Part shown: one piece after another, positions 44,123 through 52,992 of the stretch
Position numbering within the stretch: position 1 is the stretch's first letter
Layout: each line of letters begins with the position of its first letter
NCBI GenBank assembly: GCA_002382085.1
Contig: DFZK01000010.1
Location: forward strand, 1-64,000
Direction: 5' to 3'
DNA: 64,000 nucleotides
From: Sulfurospirillum sp. UBA4058
Lineage (GTDB): Bacteria > Campylobacterota > Campylobacteria > Campylobacterales > Sulfurospirillaceae
Program-made: the position numbers and the translations under genes
The notes under the pieces: generated by a model
What the model saw: only the letters and a program-made list of their open reading frames with translations
Told to the model about the DNA's origin: nothing
Databases searched by the model: none

Positions 44123-45997
44123 ATGAAATATTGGGTCTTTCTTTTTTGCTTCCTTACGCCTTTCTTATACGGTAGTGAAATTCCGCAACCGACCAGACCA
44201 TGTCTTGAAAACGTCTCTTTTTTACGCGATACCGCCGCGTTATCGCACAAGGACGCATTAATGCTCCTTCGCTACGGTACGTACCGCTCGTTACCGAATG
44301 AAGCGATCAGCTTCGGTGCCGACGATGCGACGTATTGGGTTGCGTTTAGTCTTGCACCCAACCCTTCGCAACGTTTTTACGTGGAGTTTCTGTACGATCA
44401 ACTCAGCCGCGTCGAAAGCTTCGTGTACGACGACGATCGACTCGTACATACCTCGATCAACGGCAATACCGTCCCGATCGAACAACGAGAAGTGCAACAT
44501 CCCTCCACCCGCTTTGTGTTGCTCTCGTCGGAAACAACACTGACGTATCTTTTTAAGATCAACTCGCACCGCCCTTTAATCCTTGCGCTTCACGTCGGAA
44601 CGCAAGCCGAATTAGACTACCAAACCTATCAAAACGTTTTGCCGATTATCTTTTTTTTAGGCGGCGTCATTTTGGTTTTTTTCGTCAATTTGATGCTTTT
44701 TTACGAATTTAAGATGAAAGCTTACGGCTATTATGCACTGTACCTGATGAGCGTATGTTTCTTTGTTTTGTGCGTCAATAATTTTTGCGTTTATGCCCTG
44801 CACGCCTCCGAGAGTTTAGATCAATGGCTCAAAACGCTCAGTATTACCGGAGTGTACGTTTCCATGCTACTCTTTACGATCCACGTGCTGGATTTGCGAC
44901 GCTTTTCGTTGTTTTGGTTAAAGTCGACCTATCTTTTTTGTTGTGCGGTGGCACTTTTGTTTCCGCTCCTTTTAGCCTACCGTATGCTTTTTGCGATTTT
45001 CGCGACGAGTGCGCTTATTCTTCCGCTTTATACCCTTTTGATCGCCTTTTTTGCCGTCTTGAAGCGTATGCAATTTTCCGTTTTATACACGATCGGACTC
45101 TTCGGCTTTCACGCGGGTATGCTGGTGTATTGGTTAACGCAAATGGGATTTATACCGCTTTTCCCGTTGGCTAAAACGAGCATTATCGTCGGCAGTTTTT
45201 GGGAAATGATTTTTTTTATTTGGATATTGGTTTTAAAAAGTAAACAGACGCAAAGGCAGTATCATCATGCTTTAATGCGCATTCGTGAAAAAGAACAAGA
45301 ACAACTCAATAATGCAAAATTCATCTCGATCGGTCGTACGATCGGCAACGTTACCCATCAATGGAGGCAACCGCTGAATGCTTTGGGTGCCGTTTTAACA
45401 CACGTCAAAGCTTCGCTTCTTTTGCACAATACGGTACGAAAACAACCGATTCTAGACTCCATCGACACAAGTTTTGAAATACTTCAACACCTTTCCGAAA
45501 CGATCGACACTTTTTACCGCTTTTTATTGAAAGCTAAAAGTAACGATCAAACGTTTTGCGTCTCCAAGCAAATGGAAATTTTGCTCCATATGCTCTCCTT
45601 TTCCTTTAAAAACCTCGGTATCGAAATACAACTGCGTATCCAAAGCGACGCTATACTGTTGGGAAATGCCAACGAATTTATGCAAGCGATTTTAAATATC
45701 CTGCAAAACGCGAAAGATCAATTTGAGATCGTTCGCGTACCGCATCCTCTGATCCGTATCGTCGTCAAACAACGATGTTGCCGATGCCGTATCGTCATTA
45801 TCGATAATGCCGGAGGGATTCGTATTCGTCCGATTGAGAGGATTTTTCTTCCGCATGTCTGTGCCAAGGCGGATAATTCGGGAATTGGGTTGTTTTTGGT
45901 CAAAGAGATTGTCGAAAAACGTTTTCACGGGACGATTAGCGTTCGCAACTATCCTAAAGGTGCGCTCTTTATCATACGGCTTCCGACGATTGAATGA
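44123..45997 (+). CDS. 7TMR-DISM histidine kinase
   Basis: 624 residues from the ATG at 44123 (signal peptide MKYWVFLFCFLTPFLYGSEI); a longer frame to 44024 overlaps the response-regulator gene. A periplasmic sensor region of the 7TMR-DISMED2 type (residues 25-170) leads into seven TM helices (about 185-390). The kinase core follows, with H-box THQWRQPLN, N-box LNILQNAKDQFE and G-boxes IIDNAGGI and NSGIGLFLVK. Such receptors sense small extracellular ligands; ligand unknown. A terminator hairpin follows at 46010-46039. Confidence 0.9.
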   Translation: MKYWVFLFCFLTPFLYGSEIPQPTRPCLENVSFLRDTAALSHKDALMLLRYGTYRSLPNEAISFGADDATYWVAFSLAPNPSQRFYVEFLYDQLSRVESFVYDDDRLVHTSINGNTVPIEQREVQHPSTRFVLLSSETTLTYLFKINSHRPLILALHVGTQAELDYQTYQNVLPIIFFLGGVILVFFVNLMLFYEFKMKAYGYYALYLMSVCFFVLCVNNFCVYALHASESLDQWLKTLSITGVYVSMLLFTIHVLDLRRFSLFWLKSTYLFCCAVALLFPLLLAYRMLFAIFATSALILPLYTLLIAFFAVLKRMQFSVLYTIGLFGFHAGMLVYWLTQMGFIPLFPLAKTSIIVGSFWEMIFFIWILVLKSKQTQRQYHHALMRIREKEQEQLNNAKFISIGRTIGNVTHQWRQPLNALGAVLTHVKASLLLHNTVRKQPILDSIDTSFEILQHLSETIDTFYRFLLKAKSNDQTFCVSKQMEILLHMLSFSFKNLGIEIQLRIQSDAILLGNANEFMQAILNILQNAKDQFEIVRVPHPLIRIVVKQRCCRCRIVIIDNAGGIRIRPIERIFLPHVCAKADNSGIGLFLVKEIVEKRFHGTISVRNYPKGALFIIRLPTIE

Positions 45998-46009
45998 AAA
46001 ACAAAGAAG

Positions 46010-46039
46010 AAACGTTCGGATCGGGCAATCCGAACGTTT
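46010..46039 (+). terminator. Terminator of the two-component operon
   Basis: A perfect 12-bp stem with a 6-base loop lies 13 bases after the histidine kinase stop. Confidence 0.8.
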
Positions 46040-46167
46040 AAGTTAAAACAAGTAGGTAATCACAAAAAGGAGGTTTGTGTCTTGACACTGAAAGTATAAT
46101 CGTTTAGCGTAAACAAGACGTGAATCCTTTTTAAACAAACGGTAAATCGTAACGAAAAATCGTATCG

Positions 46168-46905
46168 TTAAAAGCGATATATGATCGCCAAATACCCCGA
46201 AAGCATGTAACGATCATCGACGATAGGGCTTTGATAAATCGTACTATCCAATCGTTTGTATTCGACATTGGCAAGCATCGACCACGTTTTACTCAATGCG
46301 AACACCTCGCTCAAACCGATAAAAGGATTGAATGCTCCGTCGGCATCATAACGCGCGCGTGAAGGTGTCGCCTCTTTGGCTTTCACGCCGTAATAATACG
46401 TACTCTTTTTATCGCTGAGATATTCAGCCCCCGCGTACAAAGACAAGCCTTGATTAAACGTTTCAAAAAGCGTGTAGTTATACGCGACATTGAAAGTATA
46501 CCCGTTTGAGGCTTCACTGACGTCGTGCGAGAAAGTCGTGGCAAAAAAGCTTTTTTCAAATGTGTATTTCATACGAAGAGCACCCTCGATCGACATGTGA
46601 CGATTGTCCATACCTTTAAGCGCGTCGCTGTCTTTGCTTCGGTATCCCAAAAGTACGGGGAGTGCCATCACGCTGAGTTGCAAGTTTTCGGTATCGTAAA
46701 TATTATACCCCGCATTAATGCCTTCGACAAAAACACTTTTGTAGTTCAGTTCAATATCGGGCAAAGGAATCGTTATGCTCGAAATACCTTTATAAGGACT
46801 CATACCGGAAGAGACTCCCACACCCATTTGCACGGACGACTCGTCGTTTCCGGCATACGCGCTCATGACAAAAACGGATAACGCGCATATTAATTTTTTT
46901 TTCAT
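46168..46905 (-). CDS. MipA/OmpV-family outer-membrane protein
   Basis: 245 residues from the ATG at 46905 (GGAG 8 bases upstream; a GTG at 46914 is also in frame). The signal peptide MKKKLICALSVFVMSAYA is followed by a beta-rich sequence with alternating aromatic residues and a C-terminal ...AIIYRF, as in outer-membrane barrels of the MipA/OmpV type. It could be a porin-like or scaffold protein. It diverges from the AraC regulator gene at 47029, which is a candidate controller. Confidence 0.8.
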   Translation of the reverse strand: MKKKLICALSVFVMSAYAGNDESSVQMGVGVSSGMSPYKGISSITIPLPDIELNYKSVFVEGINAGYNIYDTENLQLSVMALPVLLGYRSKDSDALKGMDNRHMSIEGALRMKYTFEKSFFATTFSHDVSEASNGYTFNVAYNYTLFETFNQGLSLYAGAEYLSDKKSTYYYGVKAKEATPSRARYDADGAFNPFIGLSEVFALSKTWSMLANVEYKRLDSTIYQSPIVDDRYMLSGYLAIIYRF

Positions 46906-47028
46906 TATCGTCACTCCATAGCAATTTAAATTGAGGTATTTTAGAGTATCACCCTACAGGTTTTATAGTAAAAAAACGAACAAATACGAGTATAATGTAC
47001 CTCGTTAAAGTTGTGAAGGAATCATGCA

Positions 47029-47913
47029 ATGTTTTTAGATTCGGGGATTCCGCCCCAAGGAAAGTATGTCAAAACATTTCCCGCACATCCCTCACTCTTA
47101 CCTTATATTCACTCCTACGTTTCGATTATTAGCGAAATCGACGATACCAAAGAGCAGTACATTACCCGTTTTTTTCCTTCCTTTATGACGCAGTTCGTGT
47201 TTGACTTTTACGGAAGCGTGAATGAAGTCGTCGACCAAAACGATGTGCTGTTAAACATCGAAAAAGGAACGTACGTTAAAAGCGGTATCGGTACGTGGAT
47301 GGATTTTTTCCAAACAAAGAGTTCGTCAACCAAGCGTTCAATTAAAAGTTTTAAAGTCACGCTCTATCCGCATGTCTTATACGAAGTATTCGGTCTATCT
47401 CCTTTTGAAATTCGTAACGACGATCTCACGATTCAAGACGTATGGGGAAAACAAGAGGGCACGTGGCTTTTTGAAGAATTAGAAACGATGGACACGACGG
47501 AGGGTATGATCGAGGTCTTTGAACGCTACTTTTTCAAACAATTAGCCCGAAAATTTTCGTCAAAAAAAGAGCTTAAACCTTATCTGTGCCACAAAGTAGA
47601 ATATGCTTCCATTCGAGCATTATCACGTGAATGCGGCTACTCTGAGCGTTGGCTCCAAAAACAATACCTCGAAGTTTTCGGCGAATCATTCAAACAGATA
47701 CAAAGTAATACACGTTTTATCAAATCACTCAGACAGATCAATAACGCGGTTCTTCGGGGCGAAAAGCATCTCAAATTTATCAACATCGCCTACGAATGCG
47801 ATTATTTCGATCAGACGCATTTTATCAAAGCCTTTAAAAACTACACGGGGTTAACCCCTTCATACTACTTTGACGCATTTCGAGACAAAATTCCCTTTTC
47901 ATGGTTGTGGTAA
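47029..47913 (+). CDS. AraC-family transcriptional regulator
   Basis: The 294-residue protein has an N-terminal ligand/dimerisation region (PSLLPYIHSYVSI, residues 20-190) and a C-terminal double helix-turn-helix (residues about 200-285) with SIRALSRECGYSERWLQKQYL and INIAYECDYFDQTHFIKAFK, TGLTPSYY. GAAGGA precedes the start. Divergent from the MipA/OmpV gene; the shared region of 123 bases may hold its operator. A non-standard N-terminal domain leaves the signal unknown. Confidence 0.88.
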   Translation: MFLDSGIPPQGKYVKTFPAHPSLLPYIHSYVSIISEIDDTKEQYITRFFPSFMTQFVFDFYGSVNEVVDQNDVLLNIEKGTYVKSGIGTWMDFFQTKSSSTKRSIKSFKVTLYPHVLYEVFGLSPFEIRNDDLTIQDVWGKQEGTWLFEELETMDTTEGMIEVFERYFFKQLARKFSSKKELKPYLCHKVEYASIRALSRECGYSERWLQKQYLEVFGESFKQIQSNTRFIKSLRQINNAVLRGEKHLKFINIAYECDYFDQTHFIKAFKNYTGLTPSYYFDAFRDKIPFSWLW

Positions 47914-48011
47914 AAGTTTTGCGAGAGCTTTTGACACGTCGGGTTTGAGGAATCAGAACTCATACATAAAAGCTTCTTCGCTTTGCGTTTTATTATCTAA
48001 ACAAGAACCGT

Positions 48012-48485
48012 TCAAAACTCAATTAAGTAAACAAGCCTTTCTCCTCTGTCTGTAGAAACGGTAGTCTCGTATTTGAGCCCAAGTTTTTCTATGCATTTTA
48101 TAGATGCGAAGTTTTGAGGATAAACGGTTGCGACGGCCCTTGTTTTCAATAAGGTATTTTTAATAAATTCAATTTGTGCTTTACCGATTTCACCCGCATA
48201 TCCTAGTCCCCAAAATTTTTTTGCTAAGATAAAACCAAATTCATAGTCGTCTCTTCCCAAATAAGGACAAGGTAGAACACCTGCCAAACCAATTATTTCT
48301 TTTGTCATATTGTTTTCTATAACTTTTAAGCCTATTTGTTTTACATATTCGTATACGTTTTGCTCTGAAATAACATCTTTTCCAAAAGTATATCGGACGA
48401 CATCTTGATCCCTAAAAATAAATTCATATAAAGTTGTATCATCTTCTCGGTTTATTTCTCTCAGCCTTAATCTTTCTGTTTTCAT
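48012..48485 (-). CDS. GNAT-family acetyltransferase (RimJ/RimL type)
   Basis: The 157-residue protein starts MKTERLRLREINREDDTTLY, a typical RimJ/RimL-like N-terminus, and contains the acetyl-CoA site GLGYAGEIGKAQIEF near residue 90, then NFASIKCIEKLGLKYE. It probably acetylates an amino group of a small molecule or protein. AT-rich composition with few CpG differs from the genes around it, a mark of possible transfer. Confidence 0.85.
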   Translation of the reverse strand: MKTERLRLREINREDDTTLYEFIFRDQDVVRYTFGKDVISEQNVYEYVKQIGLKVIENNMTKEIIGLAGVLPCPYLGRDDYEFGFILAKKFWGLGYAGEIGKAQIEFIKNTLLKTRAVATVYPQNFASIKCIEKLGLKYETTVSTDRGERLVYLIEF

Positions 48486-48658
48486 TATGGATTCTTTATC
48501 TATTTTTGAAGGGTATTTTATAAGAAAATCTCTTAACCTCTAAGCATCACGAACGTAAAAAGGTATAAGCTTTTAGTGAGTTATAAACCAATAAACGAGC
48601 AAAGTTTCAGTATTATTTAAGAAGTCTGTAGAGTGTGTCGGATTGAATGAAAAGAAAG

Positions 48659-48733
<75 letters not shown>

Positions 48734-48753
48734 ACAATCTGAATGAGGTCGAA

Positions 48754-48782
48754 ATTATAGTCAAAAAAAAATGTCTTGTCAA
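48754..48782 (-). promoter_or_regulatory. Consensus sigma-70 promoter of tRNA-Asn
   Basis: TTGACA (48777-48782), 17-base spacer and TATAAT (48754-48759) on the minus strand. A perfect inverted repeat with seven-base arms (48772-48786) overlaps the -35 box and could be an operator, or chance. Confidence 0.9.
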
Positions 48783-48907
48783 GACATATCAAGGCTTCTT
48801 CTAAAAAAATACTAAAAAACATAAAATGTCACTGCTGCATTCAAGAGAAGGTAAGACGAAAGAGTGTAGGATTAAACGATTTAATTCTTAACGACTAAGG
48901 AGTCTCC

Positions 48908-49861
48908 ATGCAAAAGAAACTGATCGGTTTGGCATTGGCGGGAACGCTCAGCGTTCCTATGTTGGCGGCGGAATTCATTACGATCGGCACGGGCGGCGTT
49001 ACGGGAACGTACTATCCCACAGGCGGTGCGATTTGTCAAATGGTCAACAAAAACAAAAAAGAGACCAATATCCGTTGTTCCGTAGAATCCACCGGCGGAT
49101 CGGTCTATAACGTTAACACGATCAAAGCGGGCGAGTTGGATTTCGGTATCTCTCAAAGCGATACGGCGTACCAAGCGTATAAAGGCGAAGGTAAATTTGA
49201 AGGTGCGGCATCCGTGCCCGAACTTCGTAGTGCGATTGCGATTTATCCGGAACTTTTGGCACTGGTCGTCAGCCAAAAATCGGGCATTAAAACCATGGCG
49301 GATCTTAAAGGTAAAAAGCTCAATTTAGACTCTCCGGGATCGGGAACCAACATGACGGTCGACGTCGTCTTTGAAGCTTTGGGTATCAAGCGCTCCGACT
49401 TAGCACTTGCCAACGAACTCAAATCTACCGAAGGTCCGACGATGCTTCAAGACAACCATATCGACGGTTATTTCTTCGTAGCGGGTCACCCGACGGCCAA
49501 CATTAAAGACGCCGCCAATTCCGTAGATATTAACATCGTGCCGATTGAAGGTCCCGCTATCGACGCATTGGTCAAAAAATACCCTTACTACGCCAAAGGT
49601 ATCATTTCCGGCACGTATTATAAAGGCGTTCCAAACGATGTTCCGAGTATCGGCGTCAAAGCGGTTCTCGTGACCAGCAGTAAAGTCAAAGACGAAGTCG
49701 TGTATCAAGTCGTCAAAACGATTTTAGACAATTTCGACAAATTTAAAGAGCTTCATCCCTCCTACAAAACGATCACGAAAGAGAGTCTGTTGGAAGGTTT
49801 AAGCGTACCTCAACATCCCGGTGCGATCAAAGCATTTAAAGAAGCGGGACTGTTAAAATAA
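48908..49861 (+). CDS. TAXI-family TRAP transporter solute-binding protein
   Basis: The 317-residue precursor has a signal peptide (KLIGLALAGTLSVPMLAA) followed by the TAXI signature FITIGTGGVTGTYYPTGGAI near residue 22 that gives the family its name. Later segments SVESTGGSVYNVNTIKAGEL and LDSPGSGTNMTVDVVFEALG are typical. It delivers substrate to the fused permease downstream; known TAXI proteins bind glutamate or organic acids, substrate here unknown. AAGGAG precedes the ATG. Confidence 0.93.
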   Translation: MQKKLIGLALAGTLSVPMLAAEFITIGTGGVTGTYYPTGGAICQMVNKNKKETNIRCSVESTGGSVYNVNTIKAGELDFGISQSDTAYQAYKGEGKFEGAASVPELRSAIAIYPELLALVVSQKSGIKTMADLKGKKLNLDSPGSGTNMTVDVVFEALGIKRSDLALANELKSTEGPTMLQDNHIDGYFFVAGHPTANIKDAANSVDINIVPIEGPAIDALVKKYPYYAKGIISGTYYKGVPNDVPSIGVKAVLVTSSKVKDEVVYQVVKTILDNFDKFKELHPSYKTITKESLLEGLSVPQHPGAIKAFKEAGLLK

Positions 49862-49873
49862 CTCTCAAAAAAG

Positions 49874-49908
49874 TTACATGTAAGGCTTTCAACCAGTCTT
49901 ACATGTAA
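49874..49908 (+). repeat. Two exact TTACATGTAA palindromes forming a hairpin
   Basis: Copies at 49874-49883 and 49899-49908 each extend by a matching G or C, making an 11-bp stem with a 13-base loop between the binding-protein and permease genes. Because each copy is itself self-complementary, several alternative folds exist. It may reduce read-through into the permease. Confidence 0.75.
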
Positions 49909-49926
49909 GACGGAAAGGTTTAGCGC

Positions 49927-52002
49927 GTGAAAACACTTGAAGAACGACTCGATGACGCAAAACTCATCAGCGAATTCGAAGGTCATAGAGACTTTGAAAG
50001 CAATACGTGGCACTACTGGTTTGTCGCCGTTATCGCTTTTTGCTGGTCTTTATACCAACTCTACATCGTTGTCGATCCGGGGAACAGTGCCCATGTAAGG
50101 GCAATTCACTTGGCATTCGGTCTTGCCCTTGCATTTTCAATGCACGCAATCAGTAAAAGTGCCAAACTTCGATCGACGATCACATGGTATGATTTTCTTT
50201 TTATGATCATCGGCGTTGCCGCGGTTTTATACCAATGGTACGCCTACAAAGAACTTGCGATGCGCGCAGGTGCATGGACGCAAACCGACATTATCGTGGG
50301 AATCGCTACGATTTTGATCGTTCTTGAAGCTTCGCGAAGGGTTATGGGGCTTCCTTTGATGCTCGCCGCGGTTTTGTTCTTGCTCTACGACTATTTTGGT
50401 CCGTACCTTCCCGATATGATCGCCCATAAAGGCGCGAGCGTCACTAAAATTATGGGGCAAATGGTTTTAACGACGGAGGGAATTTTCGGCGTTCCGCTCG
50501 GCGTAAGCGCGAGTTTCGTCTTTTTATTCGTCCTTTTCGGCGCATTGCTCGATCGAGCCGGAGCGGGTGAATATTTTATCAAAGTCTCCTACACCATTTT
50601 AGGCAAATACGACGGAGGTCCGGCAAAGGCCGCCGTTGCGGCTTCGGGAATGTTCGGTATGATCTCCGGCTCTTCCATCGCCAACACCGTCACGGTCGGT
50701 ACGTTTACGATTCCGCTGATGAAACGCCTCGGATTTAGCGCGCATAAAGCCGCCGCCGTTGAAACGGCCGCTTCGGTCAACGGGCAATTGATGCCTCCTA
50801 TTATGGGTGCAGCGGCGTTTATTATGGCGGAATTTTTAGGTTTGGATTATACCGACATCGTTTTTGCGGCGTTTATTCCGGCGTTTACCTGTTATGCGGC
50901 TCTTTTTTATATCGTTCATATCGAAGCTAAGAAGCAAGGGCTTAAAGGTGAAGATGCAAGCGTTTTAGGTCGAACGTGGCCTATTTTTATTCGGGGCATT
51001 CACTACCTCATTCCGATCTTCTTTTTGATTTATACCTTGATCGTTTTAAGACAGTCCGCACAAAGTGCGGCTTTTAGCGCCATTATGTTTTTGATGCTCA
51101 TCATGGTCGTTCAAAAACCGTTTAAAGCATACCTCAATCAAGAAAAAATCACGCGTAGCGTTATTCTTTCAGGCTTCGCCGACATCGGATACGGTATGGT
51201 CGCCGGAGCAAAAAATATGGTCTCTATCGCCGTGGCAACCGCCGTTGCCGGCATTATCGTCGGTTCGGTTACGCTTACGGGTATCGGTTTGGTTTTGGCC
51301 GAAGTTATCGACAACCTCTCAGGCGGATACATCGTCGCGGTTTTGTTTATGACGGCGTTCGTATCGTTAATTTTAGGTATGGGACTTCCGACGACGGCAA
51401 ATTACATCGTTATGGCGGCATTGACCGCGCCGATTATTATGGAGTTGGCGGGAAATAACGGTTATTTGATTCCGACGATTGCGGCGCATATGTTCGTCTT
51501 TTATTTCGGTATCTTAGCCGACGACACGCCTCCTGTAGGCATGGCGGCATACGCTTCAGCGGCCATTGCAAAAAGCGATCCGATCATTACGGGCATTCAG
51601 TCGTTTATCTACGACATACGAACGGGTATTTTACCGTTTATGTTCTTTTTCAACAATGAGCTTTTACTGATCAGCGGTGTCGATCCCAACGATCCCAACG
51701 ATGCTTCCAAATGGCAATGGATTACCAATCCGTTTGAAATCACACTCATTTTCGGCGGAGCCGTACTCGGTATGTTTGCCTTTACGTCGGCAACGCAAGG
51801 GTTTATTTTGAAAAAAATCACTACGATCGAGCGCATCGGATTGATCGTAGTCATTCCGTTTTTAATGCTTCCCAAACTCGTTGCCGCTAAGCTTGGATTG
51901 CCGAGTCATTACGTCGCTTACGCAATCGGTCTTGGCATTTACGGCTGTATCTATTTCAATCAACGCTTCTGGTTAAAAAGACATCAAGAAGCCGTTGCGT
52001 AA
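49927..52002 (+). CDS. TRAP transporter fused permease (DctQM, 4TM-12TM)
   Basis: 691 residues, starting at a GTG (49927) with GGAAAGG upstream. The short N-terminal hydrophobic part (residues 30-130) corresponds to the small DctQ-like subunit and the rest (140-690) to the 12-TM DctM, with conserved GMISGSSIANTVTVGTFTIP and MGLPTTANYIVMAALTAP. These transporters use ion gradients with the TAXI binding protein. It is immediately downstream of that gene. Fused permeases of this type are regularly paired with TAXI proteins. Confidence 0.93.
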   Translation: MKTLEERLDDAKLISEFEGHRDFESNTWHYWFVAVIAFCWSLYQLYIVVDPGNSAHVRAIHLAFGLALAFSMHAISKSAKLRSTITWYDFLFMIIGVAAVLYQWYAYKELAMRAGAWTQTDIIVGIATILIVLEASRRVMGLPLMLAAVLFLLYDYFGPYLPDMIAHKGASVTKIMGQMVLTTEGIFGVPLGVSASFVFLFVLFGALLDRAGAGEYFIKVSYTILGKYDGGPAKAAVAASGMFGMISGSSIANTVTVGTFTIPLMKRLGFSAHKAAAVETAASVNGQLMPPIMGAAAFIMAEFLGLDYTDIVFAAFIPAFTCYAALFYIVHIEAKKQGLKGEDASVLGRTWPIFIRGIHYLIPIFFLIYTLIVLRQSAQSAAFSAIMFLMLIMVVQKPFKAYLNQEKITRSVILSGFADIGYGMVAGAKNMVSIAVATAVAGIIVGSVTLTGIGLVLAEVIDNLSGGYIVAVLFMTAFVSLILGMGLPTTANYIVMAALTAPIIMELAGNNGYLIPTIAAHMFVFYFGILADDTPPVGMAAYASAAIAKSDPIITGIQSFIYDIRTGILPFMFFFNNELLLISGVDPNDPNDASKWQWITNPFEITLIFGGAVLGMFAFTSATQGFILKKITTIERIGLIVVIPFLMLPKLVAAKLGLPSHYVAYAIGLGIYGCIYFNQRFWLKRHQEAVA

Positions 52003-52006
52003 ATCG

Positions 52007-52030
52007 GTAGCGGACAAACCCGTCCGCTAC
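52007..52030. terminator. Terminator between convergent TRAP and radical SAM genes
   Basis: Nine-base arms GTAGCGGAC and GTCCGCTAC with a 6-base loop. The stop of the minus-strand gene lies in its 3' arm. Confidence 0.75.
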
Positions 52031-52938
52031 ACGACTTTGTAAAAATCGACCCCCGCAATATTTTTGACATATAAACGTTTTTCGCTAAGCAAACGATTCA
52101 GACAAGCAAGACTCTGTTCATCGAAACAAAAAGCAACGTCTTCTGCACTTTGAGGCCTACGCTTGAGCAGTTCTAAAATCTCCTCTTCGCTAAAATGACG
52201 CTTAGGTGCATCGTAATTTTTACGGTATGCGATGTTGACATGTAACCCTTCCAAAACACTTGAAAGCTCGATCAAACGCTCGATGCTCACGCCTTTAACC
52301 GTGTATGCCGGAGGACGATCGATCGTTCCTACGTCGATGCGGTCGGGGCATATTTTACGTAAAGCCGCACTGAGGGCTTCAAATTGCGCTTGCGTATCGT
52401 TAAGCCCTTCGACGACCAATATCTCGATCACCAATTCGCCGTGATAGCGTTTTCGAAACGCCTGCATTCCTTCGATGATGCTTTCGATCGTAATGCCTTT
52501 ACGGGCACGATCCAGCTTTTTAAAACAAGACGACGTTGCACAATCCAGCGAAAGCTTGACGATATCCAACGGCAAAAGTGCTTCTTGAATGAAAGGATCA
52601 TTGATTGTCGATCCGTTCGAGAGAATCAGCAGTTTCGGACGTTCAGGCAGTGCATGCATCGCTTCGATCAAAGGTCTCAAATCGGGATACAACGTAGGTT
52701 CTCCGTTGGCGGTCAGCGTAACGACGTCGAGATTGCGATGCGTTTGCAAGGCTTTTTGCAATGCCTCCAAGACGCTCGAAACACTCGGCGCATCGTTGAT
52801 CGTATCAACCGTTTTTGCCCCTTTAAGTTCGCAATACAGACAATCAAAGTTACATTGCTTCGTCGAAGGACTTAAATCGATGCCGAGAGATTGCCCGAAG
52901 CGTCTAGAGGTAATGGGCCCAAAAATAATCTGGCTAAT
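52027..52938 (-). CDS. Radical SAM protein, probable ATT start
   Basis: The radical SAM cluster motif CxxxCxxC (CNFDCLYC) lies in frame upstream of the first ATG at 52770, so a gene starting there would lose its [4Fe-4S] site. The frame is open back to a stop near 52973 and holds no ATG, GTG or TTG before the conserved FGPITSRRFG start. The best start is ATT at 52938, six bases after AAAGGA. That gives 303 residues, with cysteines 29, 33 and 36. Later segments LTANGEPTLYPDL and SNGSTI are typical. Substrate unknown; the family resembles archaeal/bacterial single-domain SAM enzymes with a C-terminal winged-helix-like part. Confidence 0.8.
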   Translation of the reverse strand: MSQIIFGPITSRRFGQSLGIDLSPSTKQCNFDCLYCELKGAKTVDTINDAPSVSSVLEALQKALQTHRNLDVVTLTANGEPTLYPDLRPLIEAMHALPERPKLLILSNGSTINDPFIQEALLPLDIVKLSLDCATSSCFKKLDRARKGITIESIIEGMQAFRKRYHGELVIEILVVEGLNDTQAQFEALSAALRKICPDRIDVGTIDRPPAYTVKGVSIERLIELSSVLEGLHVNIAYRKNYDAPKRHFSEEEILELLKRRPQSAEDVAFCFDEQSLACLNRLLSEKRLYVKNIAGVDFYKVV

Positions 52939-52946
52939 GGGAAATC

Positions 52947-52960
52947 CTTTACATGTAAAG
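52947..52960. repeat. 14-base CTTTACATGTAAAG palindrome at a ribosome binding site
   Basis: A perfect palindrome whose last bases (AAAG) form the start of the AAAGGA site of the radical SAM gene, so hairpin formation could mask that site. Confidence 0.75.
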
Positions 52961-52962
52961 AC

Positions 52963-52986
52963 GTTTGCCCTTCAAAAAGGGCAAAC
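52963..52986 (-). terminator. Terminator after hemE
   Basis: A perfect 10-bp stem (GTTTGCCCTT with AAGGGCAAAC) with a 4-base loop lies 6 bases past the hemE stop and separates it from the radical SAM gene. Confidence 0.8.
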
Positions 52987-52992
52987 ATGGGG

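Noticed and set aside
46010..46039. Operator-like palindrome near the histidine kinase
   Set aside because: Position just past the stop and hairpin form fit a terminator better than a binding site.
48881..49276. Minus-strand 131-residue frame opposite the TAXI gene
   Set aside because: Lies across the signal peptide and the TAXI signature of a well-supported gene; no ribosome binding site.
52027..52770. Radical SAM gene starting at the ATG at 52770
   Set aside because: It would drop the CxxxCxxC cluster motif, which is in frame just upstream.
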